A DNA stretch of 64,000 nt from Cotesia glomerata (Eukaryota; Arthropoda; Insecta; Hymenoptera; Braconidae): the NCBI RefSeq assembly GCF_020080835.1, contig NC_058161.1, forward strand, positions 9,117,297-9,181,296, given 5' to 3'. The first letter of the stretch is position 1, and each line of letters opens with the position of its first letter. A model generated the notes under the pieces. It saw only the letters and a list, made by a program, of their open reading frames with translations. It did not search any database and was not told where the DNA came from. This document shows positions 47,596 to 60,139 of this stretch, piece by piece. The translations under genes and the position numbers were made by a program.

Positions 47596-49961
47596 GTCTC
47601 TCCTACAAACTGTTTGTTATCAGTGCATAAAGAAAGTTAAACTTTTAAAAGATTACAAACAATTACGGATTGCGATTATTTAGAGCGAGTTCAAAAAATT
47701 TCTCCTGATGATATTTAAAAATTACACTCGTATAATAATTATGAACAATAAATAGTCATAAATAAAAACAAATTAACAATTTCAGAAAAGTGACAAAATA
47801 ATCCTGTTATAAATAAGCAATGTTTTTAATTGAAACAATGACTCACTTAAAGTAATATTTGACTCTTGTATTATCTAATACATACATTGATATAGATAAA
47901 ACTTTAGTTTGTTATATTTTATTAATGACCCGCTAACAATGTTAATTTATGTATGTACATTACATAAACACAAGGTAATAATGAGGTTCACGTTCACATA
48001 ACACTTGTGAAAAAAATATTACTTCAATTCAATATTTTGTTATTATGCAAGCCTAATACCGACTTTGAAAACAAACAATCGTATTTAAATTAAAATTTCT
48101 ATTGTGATTTAGGTAATCGCATTTTATTCACAATTTGATGATTCTTGCATTAGAAGGTATATTCATTGTTTCTCAGAATAAGGAGACTTTCAATTATATT
48201 AATTTTTTGTATTCAGCTCACGTTAATTTTTTATTCAAACTTACAAACACATTCCATAAAACATCGACTGGTTTTTAAATTATCACAAAAAATTTATTAT
48301 GCACATATTGTAAATTTAATTTAACATTTGAATTTTCAATTTACATAAATTGAATTTTCTTTTTTTTTTTTATTTTTAAAAATTATGTAAATTTAAAATT
48401 TAAGCGACTAGTGACATCTTTTGGAAAAGCAATTATTTAACTGCAGGTACAAGCGGCCACCATTCTATCTACAGTATCGCCCGCCATTTCATCCGATAAA
48501 GAAACTTGCTGAATTTTTTTATTCATATTTTATACATTTTTTTATTAATTTATTTGTAGCTGATACATATGGATACATTATTGACGCAGATGTTCCAAAT
48601 CCAGAAGTCAGGGCAGCATTAATTTAAATAATTTATCATTCATCATTCTTTATATTTATTTTTCTCTCATACATCCATATATTTTACCTTTATCTTTGTT
48701 CTTTCATCAGAGTTTTGTTTTGCAAACAGAGATAAAATGCAGTTGGCAGATTTCATGGTATAATTACCAAAAAACAAGTTCAAAAGAGAACAAGAAAACA
48801 GCAAGAGTAAAATCAAGTCAAGACAGACCAAGACCGAAAAATTATATTATTTAGCTTATCATCAGACATCCATGTACGTAAATGTACATACCAACAGTCA
48901 GAGCAAGTCTCAAGTACACAATACACAATAGACAATGTTCGCGACTTTTATCATAAATCATAATAACATTAAATATACATTATATATAATAATATAATAT
49001 AATCTAAGTTTTAATACTAGGTAATAAGAGAAGTGGAAATTTTATTGGCGACTGTTTCACACCCGTTCTACGGCGTACGTCAATCAGTAGCGGGATTTTT
49101 TTTTTATATCTTATTTAATGTCGTCAGTTTATATTAACACAAGTCAACACCCGTTCGCTGTTCACCGCTGTTGCTGTGTGTATGTATGTATATATTCATA
49201 CATTAGTTGTATATATACATATACAATCGGTTGTTTAGATTTATTTCGAGCTTAGACGCATATCAGGAAGGAAGAGTGACGCGTTAGTACCGGAGAAATA
49301 TGTAATTATTGTGACTTAAATTTATTGTTTTTTTACAAGTTAAATATTGCTTTATTTTTCTATTGTTTGTAATTTATTATAAGTAATTATTTAACGGTTC
49401 AGAATAACGTGTTTTGTTGGATAAAAGTGATTTTTATGCGTGTTAACCTAGAAATAGGATTGTGTTTATGACATTTGTTTGGAGTTTATTTGGTAATAAT
49501 TGTTGATTGATTTTTATAAAATAATTGTCTCATAAAAGTGATGAGTGAGTTGTTTTGTATGTTAGATTTAATTGACGTGGGTCTGTTATCAATGTTACTT
49601 TAATTGACAATTAATGCGTTTCATATAAAGTTATGAGTTTATTTATAAATTTAATTTATGACGTATTTTTATCATTTGAAATATACAATTTTAAGATAAT
49701 ATTCAATATTTTCAGAGTTTGGGATTGTCTTAACAGACTTATTGGAAATAACAATAATAACAGAGAAAAACAGATTCAAGGTTAAACATGTTAGATATTT
49801 AGATTGTGAGTTATTTATTTCTGGAGCAGTGCAAAGAATTGTATGACTAATGTTTTTTTTAATTATATAATATAATATGATGTAAATTTGATAATTATAT
49901 TTATATGTAAATACGAAAGTGGTTTTATTTATAAATTTGTTTTGTGTTTAATGTGTTACAG
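47596..49961. other. Upstream region of RalGPS
   Basis: Two short segments that could be exons are seen on the + strand: after the AG at about 48446 (TACAAGCGGCCACCATTC...) and after TTTGTAG at about 48557 (ADTYGYIIDADVPNPEVRAA then a stop); neither is recognisable. The stretch about 49060-49290 is less AT-rich, includes CGTTCTACGGCGTACGTCAATCAGT, and is the best candidate for the RalGPS promoter and first untranslated exon. Confidence 0.4.
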
Positions 49962-50175
49962 GTATTTGTGAATTTTTGAGAATAAAGGATTGTTGATTTA
50001 CTGCTACTTGTTCTACAACAACAACAACCACTGCTACTACTACTAATTCTACTGCAGTAATAATAGTATAAGTAAAAATAAAAACAAGTGACCAAAGAAA
50101 CATGTGATGCGACTTTTACGAAACGGTGTTGCATGGTTGAGATGCATTATACGTCGATATCCCACGATTTGCCTG
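49962..50175 (+). CDS. RalGPS: Probable first coding exon of RalGPS
   Basis: An acceptor (TGTTACAG) precedes 49962; an untranslated part with CAA/CTA repeats and short upstream frames leads to an ATG at 50107, followed by 23 codons (MRLLRNGVAWLRCIIRRYPT...) and a donor CTG|GTGAAT in phase 0, the phase needed by the exon at 53057. The basic-hydrophobic N-terminus has no known motif. An alternative donor lies about 34 bases further on. The link to RalGPS is inferred from phase and position. Confidence 0.45.
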
Positions 50176-51835
50176 GTGAATTTTTTCCTTCACACCAAGG
50201 ATCAAAGGTCATTATTTTATTATTTATTCAATATATTATATTTCATTGTTGATTATTTAATTGTGATTTTATTTTGTTTTATCTTGCTTGCTTTGAATTC
50301 TATTCAGGGTTGCTACTTAAGAAACGTTGATTTTTTATAACACAAGTATTACAAGGATACTTAATCAATGAAATGATTATTTTATTATTCCAACTATATG
50401 CTAAATATAGTTTTTTCTATTATTTTATTTTCCATTCTATTATTTTCATTTTTTTAAAGAAATTTTCCATTGTTTGAATAACAAAAATAAAAATAAATAA
50501 ATAAATCTGAATTGCTGACAAAAAAAAAAAATTACAATATCTTTTAAGAATTATTAATGGTATTAAATATAAATTTATCTAATTGTAACTATACTTTATC
50601 AACTATAGAAGCCAGTTTATCGAAAATTATATAAATTCAAAAAATAAACTTAAAAAAAATATTTAAACTTTGACACACTGCATATTATCAAAATTTAGTT
50701 TCATTTCACAAGCCGACAAAATATTTTTTGTACTTTTAATTTTATACATTAAACACTAAATATATGAACTTTAGAACCATTTGATGATTAATTCTAAAAT
50801 ATTTATAATTTAATTGAAAATAATACTTCAAAAATATATAATATTTTTCATTTTGTAATTTATTCATACCAAACAGGAAGTAGATAATATTTTACTCTTG
50901 AATTATTAAGGTATTTACATAGTATCTTTTGTGTCAAAAGTCTGTAGTTTTATCTTGAGAACATTTATAGTAAATCATAGATAAATTTTTTTTATTTGAT
51001 TAAAATTTAAAGAAGATATTTTATAAAAAATAAAACTTGAAAGTGTAAATTATGCACAGGAACAAATAGGCTAAAAAGTTGATAATCAGAGCAAGCAAAA
51101 GAAAAAAATATAATAATAAAAAAAACATAACTGTATGCAATTAAAAAGTTTTTATCTGTATTATGACAACAAAATGAATTATTAGTGACAAAATAAAACT
51201 TTATTGTCAGTTATATATCTGTTGTAAAAATTTAACAATAGGCAAAATTTTCCATAGAAACTCGTAATAATCATGTAATTATTTTGTTATGTACAAGGAA
51301 TGATTCAATCAATATATATTTTATTTTTGTAGTTTAATAAAGTAATTATTCAATTTAAGGATTAAGTAAGAAATCTTGAAAATAATTTGCGACATCTTAA
51401 TTAAAATAATAATTACTAGTAAATGTATCTTTAGAATAAAATTCATTTATTTTATCTTTTTTAAATTGTCATTTATTGTCGGTTCAATAAAGCAAATGTC
51501 AAACGTATCTATAAAAAAGTTATTTCCACCGGATAGTTAATGTCTCAGGCAAAGTAAAATTGCAAAACTTTTTGACAGTTTCTAATTTACTCACCCGTAC
51601 AGTAATTTTGTTTAATTTTATTATTAGACATACATAAAAATCACTGTCAAAATCATAATTGTTCATCGAGTTTCATAATTACCTTTTGTTTTTCTTATTT
51701 AAAGTTTATCTTTATGATAAATTTATTATTTAGTCAAAAACAATTATCAGAAAGTGTTGTAAAATTCAAATAAAACAATCCTATGAATTTTGATAAAAAA
51801 ATCAGCGATTGCAAAAATTTTATTAATTTTGTTGA

Positions 51836-51968
51836 ATAGTATATTACACTATTAGGGCAGAAAGTTTGAGATTTCTGCACTACGTGCCATGATGCCCGTG
51901 GCGTAGCCGAGGGCATCACGGCGCGCAGTTCAGAGCTCTCAAACTTCTGCCCGTGTAGTGTATACTAT
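51836..51968. mobile_element. Palindrome A with triloop tip
   Basis: Ends ATAGTATATTACACT and AGTGTATACTAT are inverted; arms continue with GGGCAGAAAGTTTGAG / CTCAAACTTCTGCCC and GTGCCATGATGCCC / GGGCATCACGGCGC. The tip is GGCGTAGCC, a GTA-loop mini-hairpin. Confidence 0.9.
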
Positions 51969-51970
51969 TC

Positions 51971-52477
51971 TTTATAGCCGGTCGAAAGTACGTAAAATAT
52001 TTCATGTACTGTATCGAAAAAAAATTGATGCCAGCCCCCGACATAATCAAATTAAATTGTTGTTACTGCGTACATTTTTCTAAATAATTCATTAATTAAA
52101 TAAAGTTGATCCATTTTACACACGTCACTGTCAAACTGAATCTCAGTACAGTACAACCTGGTTATAAGTTACATCGGATGATCTACTCACTCTTACGACA
52201 GTTATATTTTTATCTATATCTCTATCTATATACGAAATATTTCATGTAAGTAGAAGAAAGAAAGAGATATAACCAAGTTGTATTGTACCATCAATCGTAA
52301 ATGATCAGCGTAAACAAAACATAGTTAGTAACAAATGACTAATGTCAGCCGCGGTAGCGAAAGCATTTGCTCCCGCTGTTATAGAAGGCGAATGTGTAGC
52401 TTAATCAATGCACGAATCTTTAACTTTCTGCCTCGAAATAGGTACAAAAGATGCGTACTTTCGACCGAGGTATAAAG
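51971..52477. repeat. Inverted pair linking palindromes A and B
   Basis: TTTATAGCCGGTCGAAAGTACG at the left end is the near-exact reverse complement of CGTACTTTCGACCGAGGTATAAA at the right end. Inside, GTACAACCTGGTTATAAG near 52151 and GATATAACCAAGTTGTA near 52268 form a second, inner inverted pair. No reading frame. Confidence 0.85.
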
Positions 52478-52479
52478 AA

Positions 52480-52617
52480 ATAGTATATTACACACCTAGG
52501 GAAGTAAAGTAAGAAATGTCTCAGATCACATGTAATTGTTGGCCGAGGCGAAGCCGAGGTCAACAAACATGTGATCTGAGACATTTCTTACTTTACTTCC
52601 CTAGGTGTGTATACTAT
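52480..52617. mobile_element. Palindrome B, nearly perfect, with triloop tip
   Basis: Ends ATAGTATATTACACACC / GGTGTGTATACTAT as in palindrome A. The arms (CTAGGGAAGTAAAGTAAGAA and AATGTCTCAGATCACATGT) match their partners almost without error for about 60 bases. The tip is GGCGAAGCC inside CCGAGGCGAAGCCGAGG. Confidence 0.95.
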
Positions 52618-52709
52618 TTTTTTGTCCGACGAAGGCGGAAAGCGGCAACTTAGTTTAGCGCAGCGGGACGAAAGTTGTCACTTTCCGCCCGGAGGGCAAA
52701 AAAGTTTGC
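52615..52709. repeat. Palindrome C with triloop tip
   Basis: Arms GGCGGAAAGCGGCAACTT and AAGTTGTCACTTTCCGCC are near-complementary, extended by TTTTTTTGTCC / GGGCAAAAAAG. The interior contains GCGCAGC. It abuts palindrome B directly. Confidence 0.85.
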
Positions 52710-53056
52710 TAAATTGAATCAAAGTTTCATAAACTCCATGAATAATTTCAATAAATTTGTTTTGTTATCTACAACAATATTATCATAAGCTTCACACGTT
52801 TAATTATTATTAATAATAATAATAATCTGATGTTTAATTATTGTCATTAAAAATCAAGAAACTTTTAACGAATTTAGAAACAAAAAGTTGAAAATGAATA
52901 AAATAAATGAATTGATAATTTAATAAAATGTCTAGTAGCAACTCTGGAATAATTAACAATGAAAAATTTATTTTATTTCAAAATAAGCAATAACTTGTAA
53001 TTAACAGCTTGTGTAACTTAGAGGTTAGTGAGTTTTATTTTGTTTTGAATTATCAG

Positions 53057-55155
53057 GATAAATATTTTGCCAATGATACTAACTCCTCCAGTGGTAACTT
53101 GTTACCCGGTGACATGAACCAAGGCGATAAAATTTACAAGGACCGCAAAGAGCACAAAGAAAAATATCGAGCATACCGGAAATACTCAGAGCTGACACCG
53201 CCAACTCTACATTCCTATGATAATTATGGGTTGGTCAATAGTCAAACTATTTTCATCATCAATTAATAATAATTAAAATTAATTATTGACTAGTCTCACT
53301 TATACTATTATCTATGTCAACAATAACTAAACGTATACTTAACTTTCTCTGTCGACAATTTTTGATTTCGTAATAACACAATATTTAAATTAACAGAAAC
53401 TCATTGGGAAGTAAGTCAAATTCATTACCAGGACGATCCAACACAACGCTACATGGATCCGAGCCACTGGTGGCTACTGGAATTTCACCAGAAGACCTCG
53501 CGAACCAGTTAACACTTCTAGATCTGAGTGTCTTCAAAGCAATAAGGCCTGAAGAGCTGTCGAGCTGTTCATGGAACAAAAAAAATAAACTTCTGGTAGC
53601 TCCAAATGTCGTTGCATTCACGCGACGATTTAACCATGTCAGCTTTTGGACAGTCCAGGAAATTCTTAATTTTTCGACGCCTAAACAGCGTTCGGAAATG
53701 ATTGCGCATTTTATTCGGGTCGCTAAGAAATTATACGACTTGAATAATATGCATTCATTATTTGCCATTATATCCGGCCTCCAAAGTGCTCCAATATATA
53801 GGTAAGGAAAATGCTCATTGTTATTCTTATTCTTATTTGTACTTGACTTAAATTAATTAATTTATTTATTATTTATTTTTTTTTTATTTCAGGCTCAATA
53901 AAACATGGGCATGTCTTTCTAAAAAAGACAAATGTACATTTGATAAACTCGCTGAAGTATTTAGTGATAAAAATAATTGGACTAATTTACGTGAACACAT
54001 GGTTACTCTTAAATTACCATGCATTCCTTACCTTGGTTTATTTCTTACTGATCTTGTTTATATTGATATGGCTCATCCACCGTCTAAAGTACGTCAATAT
54101 CATTGTAATATAATTTAAAACTAATTCAAGATTTAAGTAGATAAAGGTGTTATATTTTTTTGTATCGGCAATTATTTATATAAACATATGATTTAGAAAG
54201 AATTGAATTTTTAAATTATTGTTAATTTTATTTTACGTAAAACTTCTTTTCTATAAATAAAAAATGACATTTTAATCTTCTTAGATTTAATGATAATATT
54301 TGAAAGAAATTAAGGTATTTAATTTAATTTAATTGATTACAGAATAATGAAAATCATCAACGAGCTATAAAAATGAATACTGTGCTAACAAGAGTGACAG
54401 TATTCCAAGCAAGCGAATACTCTGGAATAATTCCATTACCTGATGTACAAAGATATTTAAACAATGTTCGTTATATCGAAGAACTTCAAAAATTTTTAGA
54501 AGACGATCATTTTAAGTAAGAAGTTATTCGTGAACATTCATCAATCAAACACTCAATAATTTTTTACACACTATATCTAATATTTATTCTATTTTTAGAC
54601 TGTCAATAAAACTCGAGCCTAACTCACCAGTTGCCTCGTCAAGCAGCAGTAAAGAGTCTGTAGGTGATGTTGTAACAGGTGTAGCCGCCCTTTCATTGTC
54701 TCCCGCACGTGGTTGCGCGGGTTCTTTAAGATTACACGCGGCTTCTGCTGCCAACAAATTCGTTCCTGGTCATCGCAAATGTCGCAGCTTAGGAACAAAG
54801 TAAGTACAGTTATTTGTAAATACAAAATGCAAATTAAATTTAATTAATATACCTAATTAAAAGAGAAAAAAACCGAATTAAAAGGTGATAAAAATCTATT
54901 TCGATTAAAAATAATAAACAGAAAATTAGGTAGTTGAATATAAATATTTCAATTAAAAAAAAAAAAAAAAATCCTGTGATTGTTTATTATGGCTCTGTCA
55001 GATTTCGTAGCACGAGCCTTCCACGCAACTTTCATAAGCAAGGAGGTCGATATGGAACTAGCTTTGGAACTTCTGGGTGAGTCCCGTACCAGGATCATGA
55101 GTTTTAGGGATTCAATGACATTAATAAATTATTTTACTGACAAATTTATATTTTC

Positions 55156-55205
<50 letters not shown>

Positions 55206-55558
55206 TTTTATTAATGTTATAATTATTAGTGATTGGCTTTATGATAAAAATATTACAATTATGTCTATGGCACCTTGGATCAAGGCATCGTGGATTATTT
55301 AGACTCTGCATGCGATTCATTTTTAATTACTATTTATTACACAGTTTGTGTATCATCAGTGATTAATTTTATCATTTATATTCATTTTTATTTATTATTT
55401 TATAGGTAAACATTTTTCACAGATGAAAACTGACAATATTTTCATTTATGACCATTAAAAAAAATTATTATTTTATTTAGCATGGTTTATATTATTTTTT
55501 GTTTTTTACAGTAATATCAAACATATATTATATATAATTTTATTAGACAAATACATTG

Positions 55559-55593
<35 letters not shown>

Positions 55594-56653
55594 TATTATT
55601 TAATAGTGCCTGTTAAAAATAATTGAAATATTTGATAGCGAAAGTATTGTCTTGTGCGTCCATTATCGATGGGGAATCAAAACAATCAGAATGCTTGTCA
55701 TCATAATGCATGACAATATCATTTACAGTAATCATTTGATTGTATTCATTAATAATAATATTTAATATATAAATATTATTTAAATGTACATATTTGTATT
55801 TTCAGTATATTTGGTAAATCAAACGTACCACCTGTGGAAACAAGTCAAGTGACTGTTCGTCATCTTCTAGATGATTCAGTGCTAGAAGAGCCTCATTTGG
55901 TATCACCAACTATTGATTTGGATGAAAATTCACCAGAGACTCCGGTTGATTCACTCAATGACGACTGCAGTTTACTTTCTCGTGTTAGGTAATTTTATTG
56001 ATAGGTTTCTTATCAAAGTATTGATATTTCACAGTGAATCAATTTAAGTTTTTAATGTTTTTTGTTTGATAATATCATTTTGTATTTTTTTTTGTCCAGT
56101 ACCCTTCCTATTCTACCTTGTGAAATTGATGGTGTAATGGAGCCACGTTGTTCGATGCAAGGATCATTAAGACGTAAAGTTATTCTAAGAGATGGCAAAA
56201 AACCAGCGGTTTCAACTTGGCAAAGATACTGGATACAACTATGGACAACTTCGATCGTTTATTTTTCACCAAAATGTTTCAAAGGGTAAATAGTTATTTT
56301 AAAAATTTTTAAGAGTATTATATTTTGCTTTGTTCTATTTTTTATCAGTGAATATTATATTATTAAAAATAAAAACCATCGATACAACTTTTGCGTTAGC
56401 ATTATATTTTTTTCGTTAAGCTCCGGATGATCGGATTAGTCTAGAAAAAAAAATTACTAAAACTTGACTCGTTAATTTTTTTTTTGTTTTATTTGAAAGG
56501 ATACAATTTTTTACACCTATAAAAAATCATAAAAATTTATTATTCTACGTGAGTTGGTACAGATTCTATGAAACAAAAATTGAAAAAGCTTAATCTTCTT
56601 TTTGAATTAAAGCTTTTACGAATTAAATTTTCAAAGTAAAGCAGAAGTAAACA

Positions 56654-56693
<40 letters not shown>

Positions 56694-57374
56694 TCAAGCA
56701 GAATATTTGTATTGGAGTAATCCTTTCGTCCGAAAAAAAAGGCATCATATATTCAAATCCATTGATAAAAAATTCAAATTTATAAAATTTTATATCTCAC
56801 TGATTATTAAGTACAACAAAAAATATGTTAGCTTTGATTTATATTTTAAATTTAATACTATGGAAATAATACAAATATAATACATAAATTATTTTATTCC
56901 ATTCGTAGACAGTGCAAGTCAATTATCGATTTTAAAGTCACGACAGCTGCGTGACTGCTTTCATTTGAATGATTACTTGGAGCCAGTACATTGACTCCTG
57001 TTTATTGAATTATAATTTATAAAATAAATACTAATAGAGAAATGATATTTTTTTTGCAGATGCGATAGATCCGATTTCAAACGTGAACCATACAAAATGG
57101 TATCAATATTAGGATGGATTGTTGAGTATGGTGATAGTATATTTCATCGAGACACTTTTTTATTGACTGATCCCAATAAAGGTGATTATCATTATATATT
57201 TTAAAAAATTTTTCACTAAACTAATTAAATAAATTATTTTTTACAGGCAATGTTTATAAATTTCGTGCTGGATCAAGTGAATACGCAGAGCAGTGGGTGA
57301 AAGAACTTCGCGCAATTGTTCGAGGAATGATTGATAAGAAACCAGTTCCTGCAAATCTCATGTCTTTTGAGTAA
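53057..57374 (+). CDS. RalGPS: RalGPS: Ral guanine-nucleotide exchange factor (RasGEF plus PH)
   Basis: Exons 53057-53229, 53397-53801, 53893-54088, 54343-54515, 54599-54799, 55002-55076 (cassette), 55806-55988, 56100-56285, 57060-57181 and 57247-57374 stay in frame to a TAA, giving 613 residues, or 588 without the cassette; the exon at 50107-50175 would add 23. The RasGEF domain starts at GISPEDLANQLTLLDLSVFK, with EELSSCSW, APNVVAFTRRFN, LNNMHSLFAIISGLQSAPI and IPYLGLFLTDLVYID, all typical of this subfamily. RHLLDDSVLE and HRKCRSLG are conserved linker motifs, and the C-terminal PH domain runs from GSLRRKVILRDGKKPA to the end VPANLMSFE, identical to the end of vertebrate RalGPS. The protein activates Ral GTPases at membranes, the PH domain giving targeting. 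A classic PxxP motif is not obvious in the linker. Confidence 0.93.
55002..55076 (+). CDS. RalGPS: In-frame 75-nt cassette exon of RalGPS
   Basis: Between the exons ending 54799 and starting 55806 lies an acceptor (GCTCTGTCAG) and a strong donor (TCTGG|GTGAGT) flanking 75 bases that read FRSTSLPRNFHKQGG... in the frame set by its neighbours (25 codons). Skipping it also keeps the frame (Thr-Asn-Ile). Its Ser/Arg/Gly-rich content would lie in the linker between RasGEF and PH, where phosphorylation or SH3 contacts are expected. It is therefore probably alternatively spliced. Confidence 0.6.
55157..55203. repeat. (ATT)n microsatellite in a RalGPS intron
   Basis: About 15 units of TTA/ATT, just downstream of the cassette exon. 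A second, shorter ATT tract is at about 55559-55583. Confidence 0.95.
56658..56691. repeat. Poly(T) tract in a RalGPS intron
   Basis: More than 30 consecutive T between the exons ending 56285 and starting 57060. A shorter run of about 24 T follows the stop codon at about 57394-57417. Confidence 0.95.
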
Positions 57375-60139
57375 ATCTTGTTTTTTCTTTTTCTTTTTTT
57401 TTTTTTTTTTTTTTTTTGTGTTAAAATAACCTAATTTACACATACAGCTCATACAAATAATAATATACTTGACGCTTTGTATTTAATATAATATTATTGC
57501 CAATGCGTACGCCGAAACGGAAATTAATAACGAAAAAAACAACCAATTTGCTTATTACAAACATTGAAAGCAATGCTATATGTATCACTGTGTGTGCTAA
57601 TAGCTTTGCAGAAGCCTAAATTATTACGTATGTTATTATATAGTTGCTTTTGAATTCTCTCGTATTTAATTTATTTAGTTTATATTATTTAATTGACATC
57701 ATAAATGTATAGATAACACTGCCAAATTTAGAGAGATAAAAAATTAATTTATTGTTTATGTACTTTTTCACTTTTCTCTCACTTAATGTCAAATAATTTT
57801 AATAGTTAAAAGCTGAGAATTTATCATTTCATTTGATTAAATATTACATAATTAGTAGATTATATAAAATTATGCTTTTTTAGTAATAAATAATTAATAG
57901 AGCAATAATTTTTCTTTTATAAATTTCAGATGTAATAAATCGGCTCAATTAATGATGCTCTCTAAATTAAAAACTTTTTTTTTATTTACGTTTAATCACA
58001 TGCTCAATTACAATAGAAATTATTAATGAATTAATGATTAATAAACTATTATTAGTTTTAATGAATAATTAATAAACGATTACTTCATTTGAATTAATAT
58101 TAATTACTCAATGTATTGTCGTTTGTCATTTTTAAACTTATAAAAGTCAATAAATTAATTTATTGAGCCGATTAATCATTAATTGTGTAGCTTATATTTG
58201 CGTATCTAAGACTGTCAATTATATAAATAACAAGTGACTGTACAACAGTTTATAAAACTATCGACAAAATAAATTTTTGAGACTAAGTTTACATATAAAT
58301 TTAAAAAGAATGTCTTTCGATTGAATCATTAGTTGTAAAATTCACAGTAATACGGGAGAAAAGAATGAAGTATGTTTGTAAAGATAAATTACAATTTATT
58401 TACAATAATAAATTGTAATGACTAATATTATTCAACTGTTTAAATACCAAAGGATTAAGTTGTAATTTTTTAATACAGCGTTATTCTAGAAACGTTGTGA
58501 CAGTATTGTTTGGCAATATCTCTAAACTGAAAATAATAATTAGTCTAAATAATTAAAAAAAAAAAATGGATATACAAATAAAATCTGAAAATATTCATCG
58601 TTGCTGTTAGCTTGCCTTTTTGAATCGGCATATCATTAAATATAATCGTAATATAATAGAAAAAAAATATTATCTTAATTCTCGATAAATATCCTACTCT
58701 CGAATCATTATTAATTTGGTTATTTTAAAATTATTCATTGCTATTATCAAACCTAATGTTTCAGTACCACAATTTGAACCAAAAAAATTTTATATTTATA
58801 CCACTAAAGTTTTTTTCAAAAATTTGATAAGATCTTGCCTGAAACAATGTGTAATTATTCTTTGAAAACTTTTGTATTGGCTTATTTCTAGCAATAATTA
58901 TTAATATATACATCAATAATTTAAAATCAATTATTATTAGGTATATTTAAGTCATTTGCTTCATTGTATAAACCAAAACATATCATCATTATTTTTTTTA
59001 TTTTCGATTAATAATTACGATTAGGCCACGATATTTATAAAGAAAAAAAGAAAAGAAGGTTTTGAATGATCTGAGGCTGATTAAACTAACGTCAATTATA
59101 TGAAATGGTATGAATTTTTTTTTCTACTGAATGATGTGAATTAATTAACAAAAAACTAATAGTTAAAACAAGACATTATTAAATTTAATTACTGATTATT
59201 ATAATCATAAACAATAACCTGACATTAATTTAAAGTTATATTTTATATTATTATTGTAATTATATGTTGATTTCTATTTTTATTTTTGTGTACGTGCTAT
59301 AATTTAGTTTATTGTTTTAGTAACGATGCCAAAAAATATATCTATGTTGCTCTATTTTGTCCGTTAAATAGTTATTTAAATATTTAGGTGTACAACTTAG
59401 ATTATTTTTTTTAATTTTATTATTGTATTACATAAGTGTGTAAAATCTGGTAGAATCCGAATTGACAGATTGTATTTTTTCTGGTTGTGATATCATACCT
59501 GTTGTAAATTTTGTACAAGCAAAAGGGAGAAAATTATTGTTAAATTCGTTTTTTATTTAAAAAAAAATTTTATGTTTCTAATTGTATCAATATTACCATT
59601 TTTTTCATGTTGGTTAAAAAATTATAAGAATAAATGATCATATTATTCAATCAATTAATGATCATTGACAATTATCAGCATAAAAAAAAAAAAACAAAAG
59701 ATAAAAAGTCCAAAATAATTAATTAGTCTATTGCGTACTAACAAAATTAGATTCTGATAAATATGTAACGCAGGTATAAGAGTAATCGATATACAAAACA
59801 AAAATTATAAATATTGCAAATTAATTTATTTTTTTATTAACCATTCCGTCATTGGAGTACAGAATGTGGCTATTGTCGTGTATGACGAAAAAAAATTAAT
59901 AATAAAAATGAAAACAATTTAGGTAAAAACAAAAAAAATGTAGACAATAGACAATAGAATATAAAATACATTTGAAAGAATTATTAATTGTATTACTTAT
60001 TATTTATTAACAATTACTATAGACCATTTCATATCGTGTTGTGTAGATTTTTATGTTGCAAAAATTAAAATTTTTTTCCGATATTAAACTGAGCTCTTTT
60101 ATTTATTAATATATCATACCTTTTAGAGTTTTTTTCAGT
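57375..60139. other. 3' UTR of RalGPS and convergent spacer
   Basis: A/T-rich sequence between the convergent stops of RalGPS (+) and the small secreted protein gene (-). Many AATAAA-like signals are present on both strands, so the polyadenylation sites cannot be chosen. No coding frame seen. Confidence 0.5.

Larger units (their letters stand above)
50176..53056. other. Intron 1 of RalGPS, with palindrome cluster
   Basis: About 2.9 kb of A/T-rich intron. The only structured part is the cluster of palindromes at 51836-52709, listed separately. An AG at about 53007 upstream of the second exon offers an alternative acceptor that would lengthen the exon in frame. Confidence 0.45.

Noticed and set aside
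48421..48627. 68-codon + strand frame ending in EVRAALI
   Set aside because: The middle is a poly-T/ATT stretch; at most two tiny exons could be real, and neither can be linked to a gene.
53385..53768. 127-codon minus-strand frame overlapping the RalGPS RasGEF exon
   Set aside because: It is the antisense shadow of a conserved coding exon.
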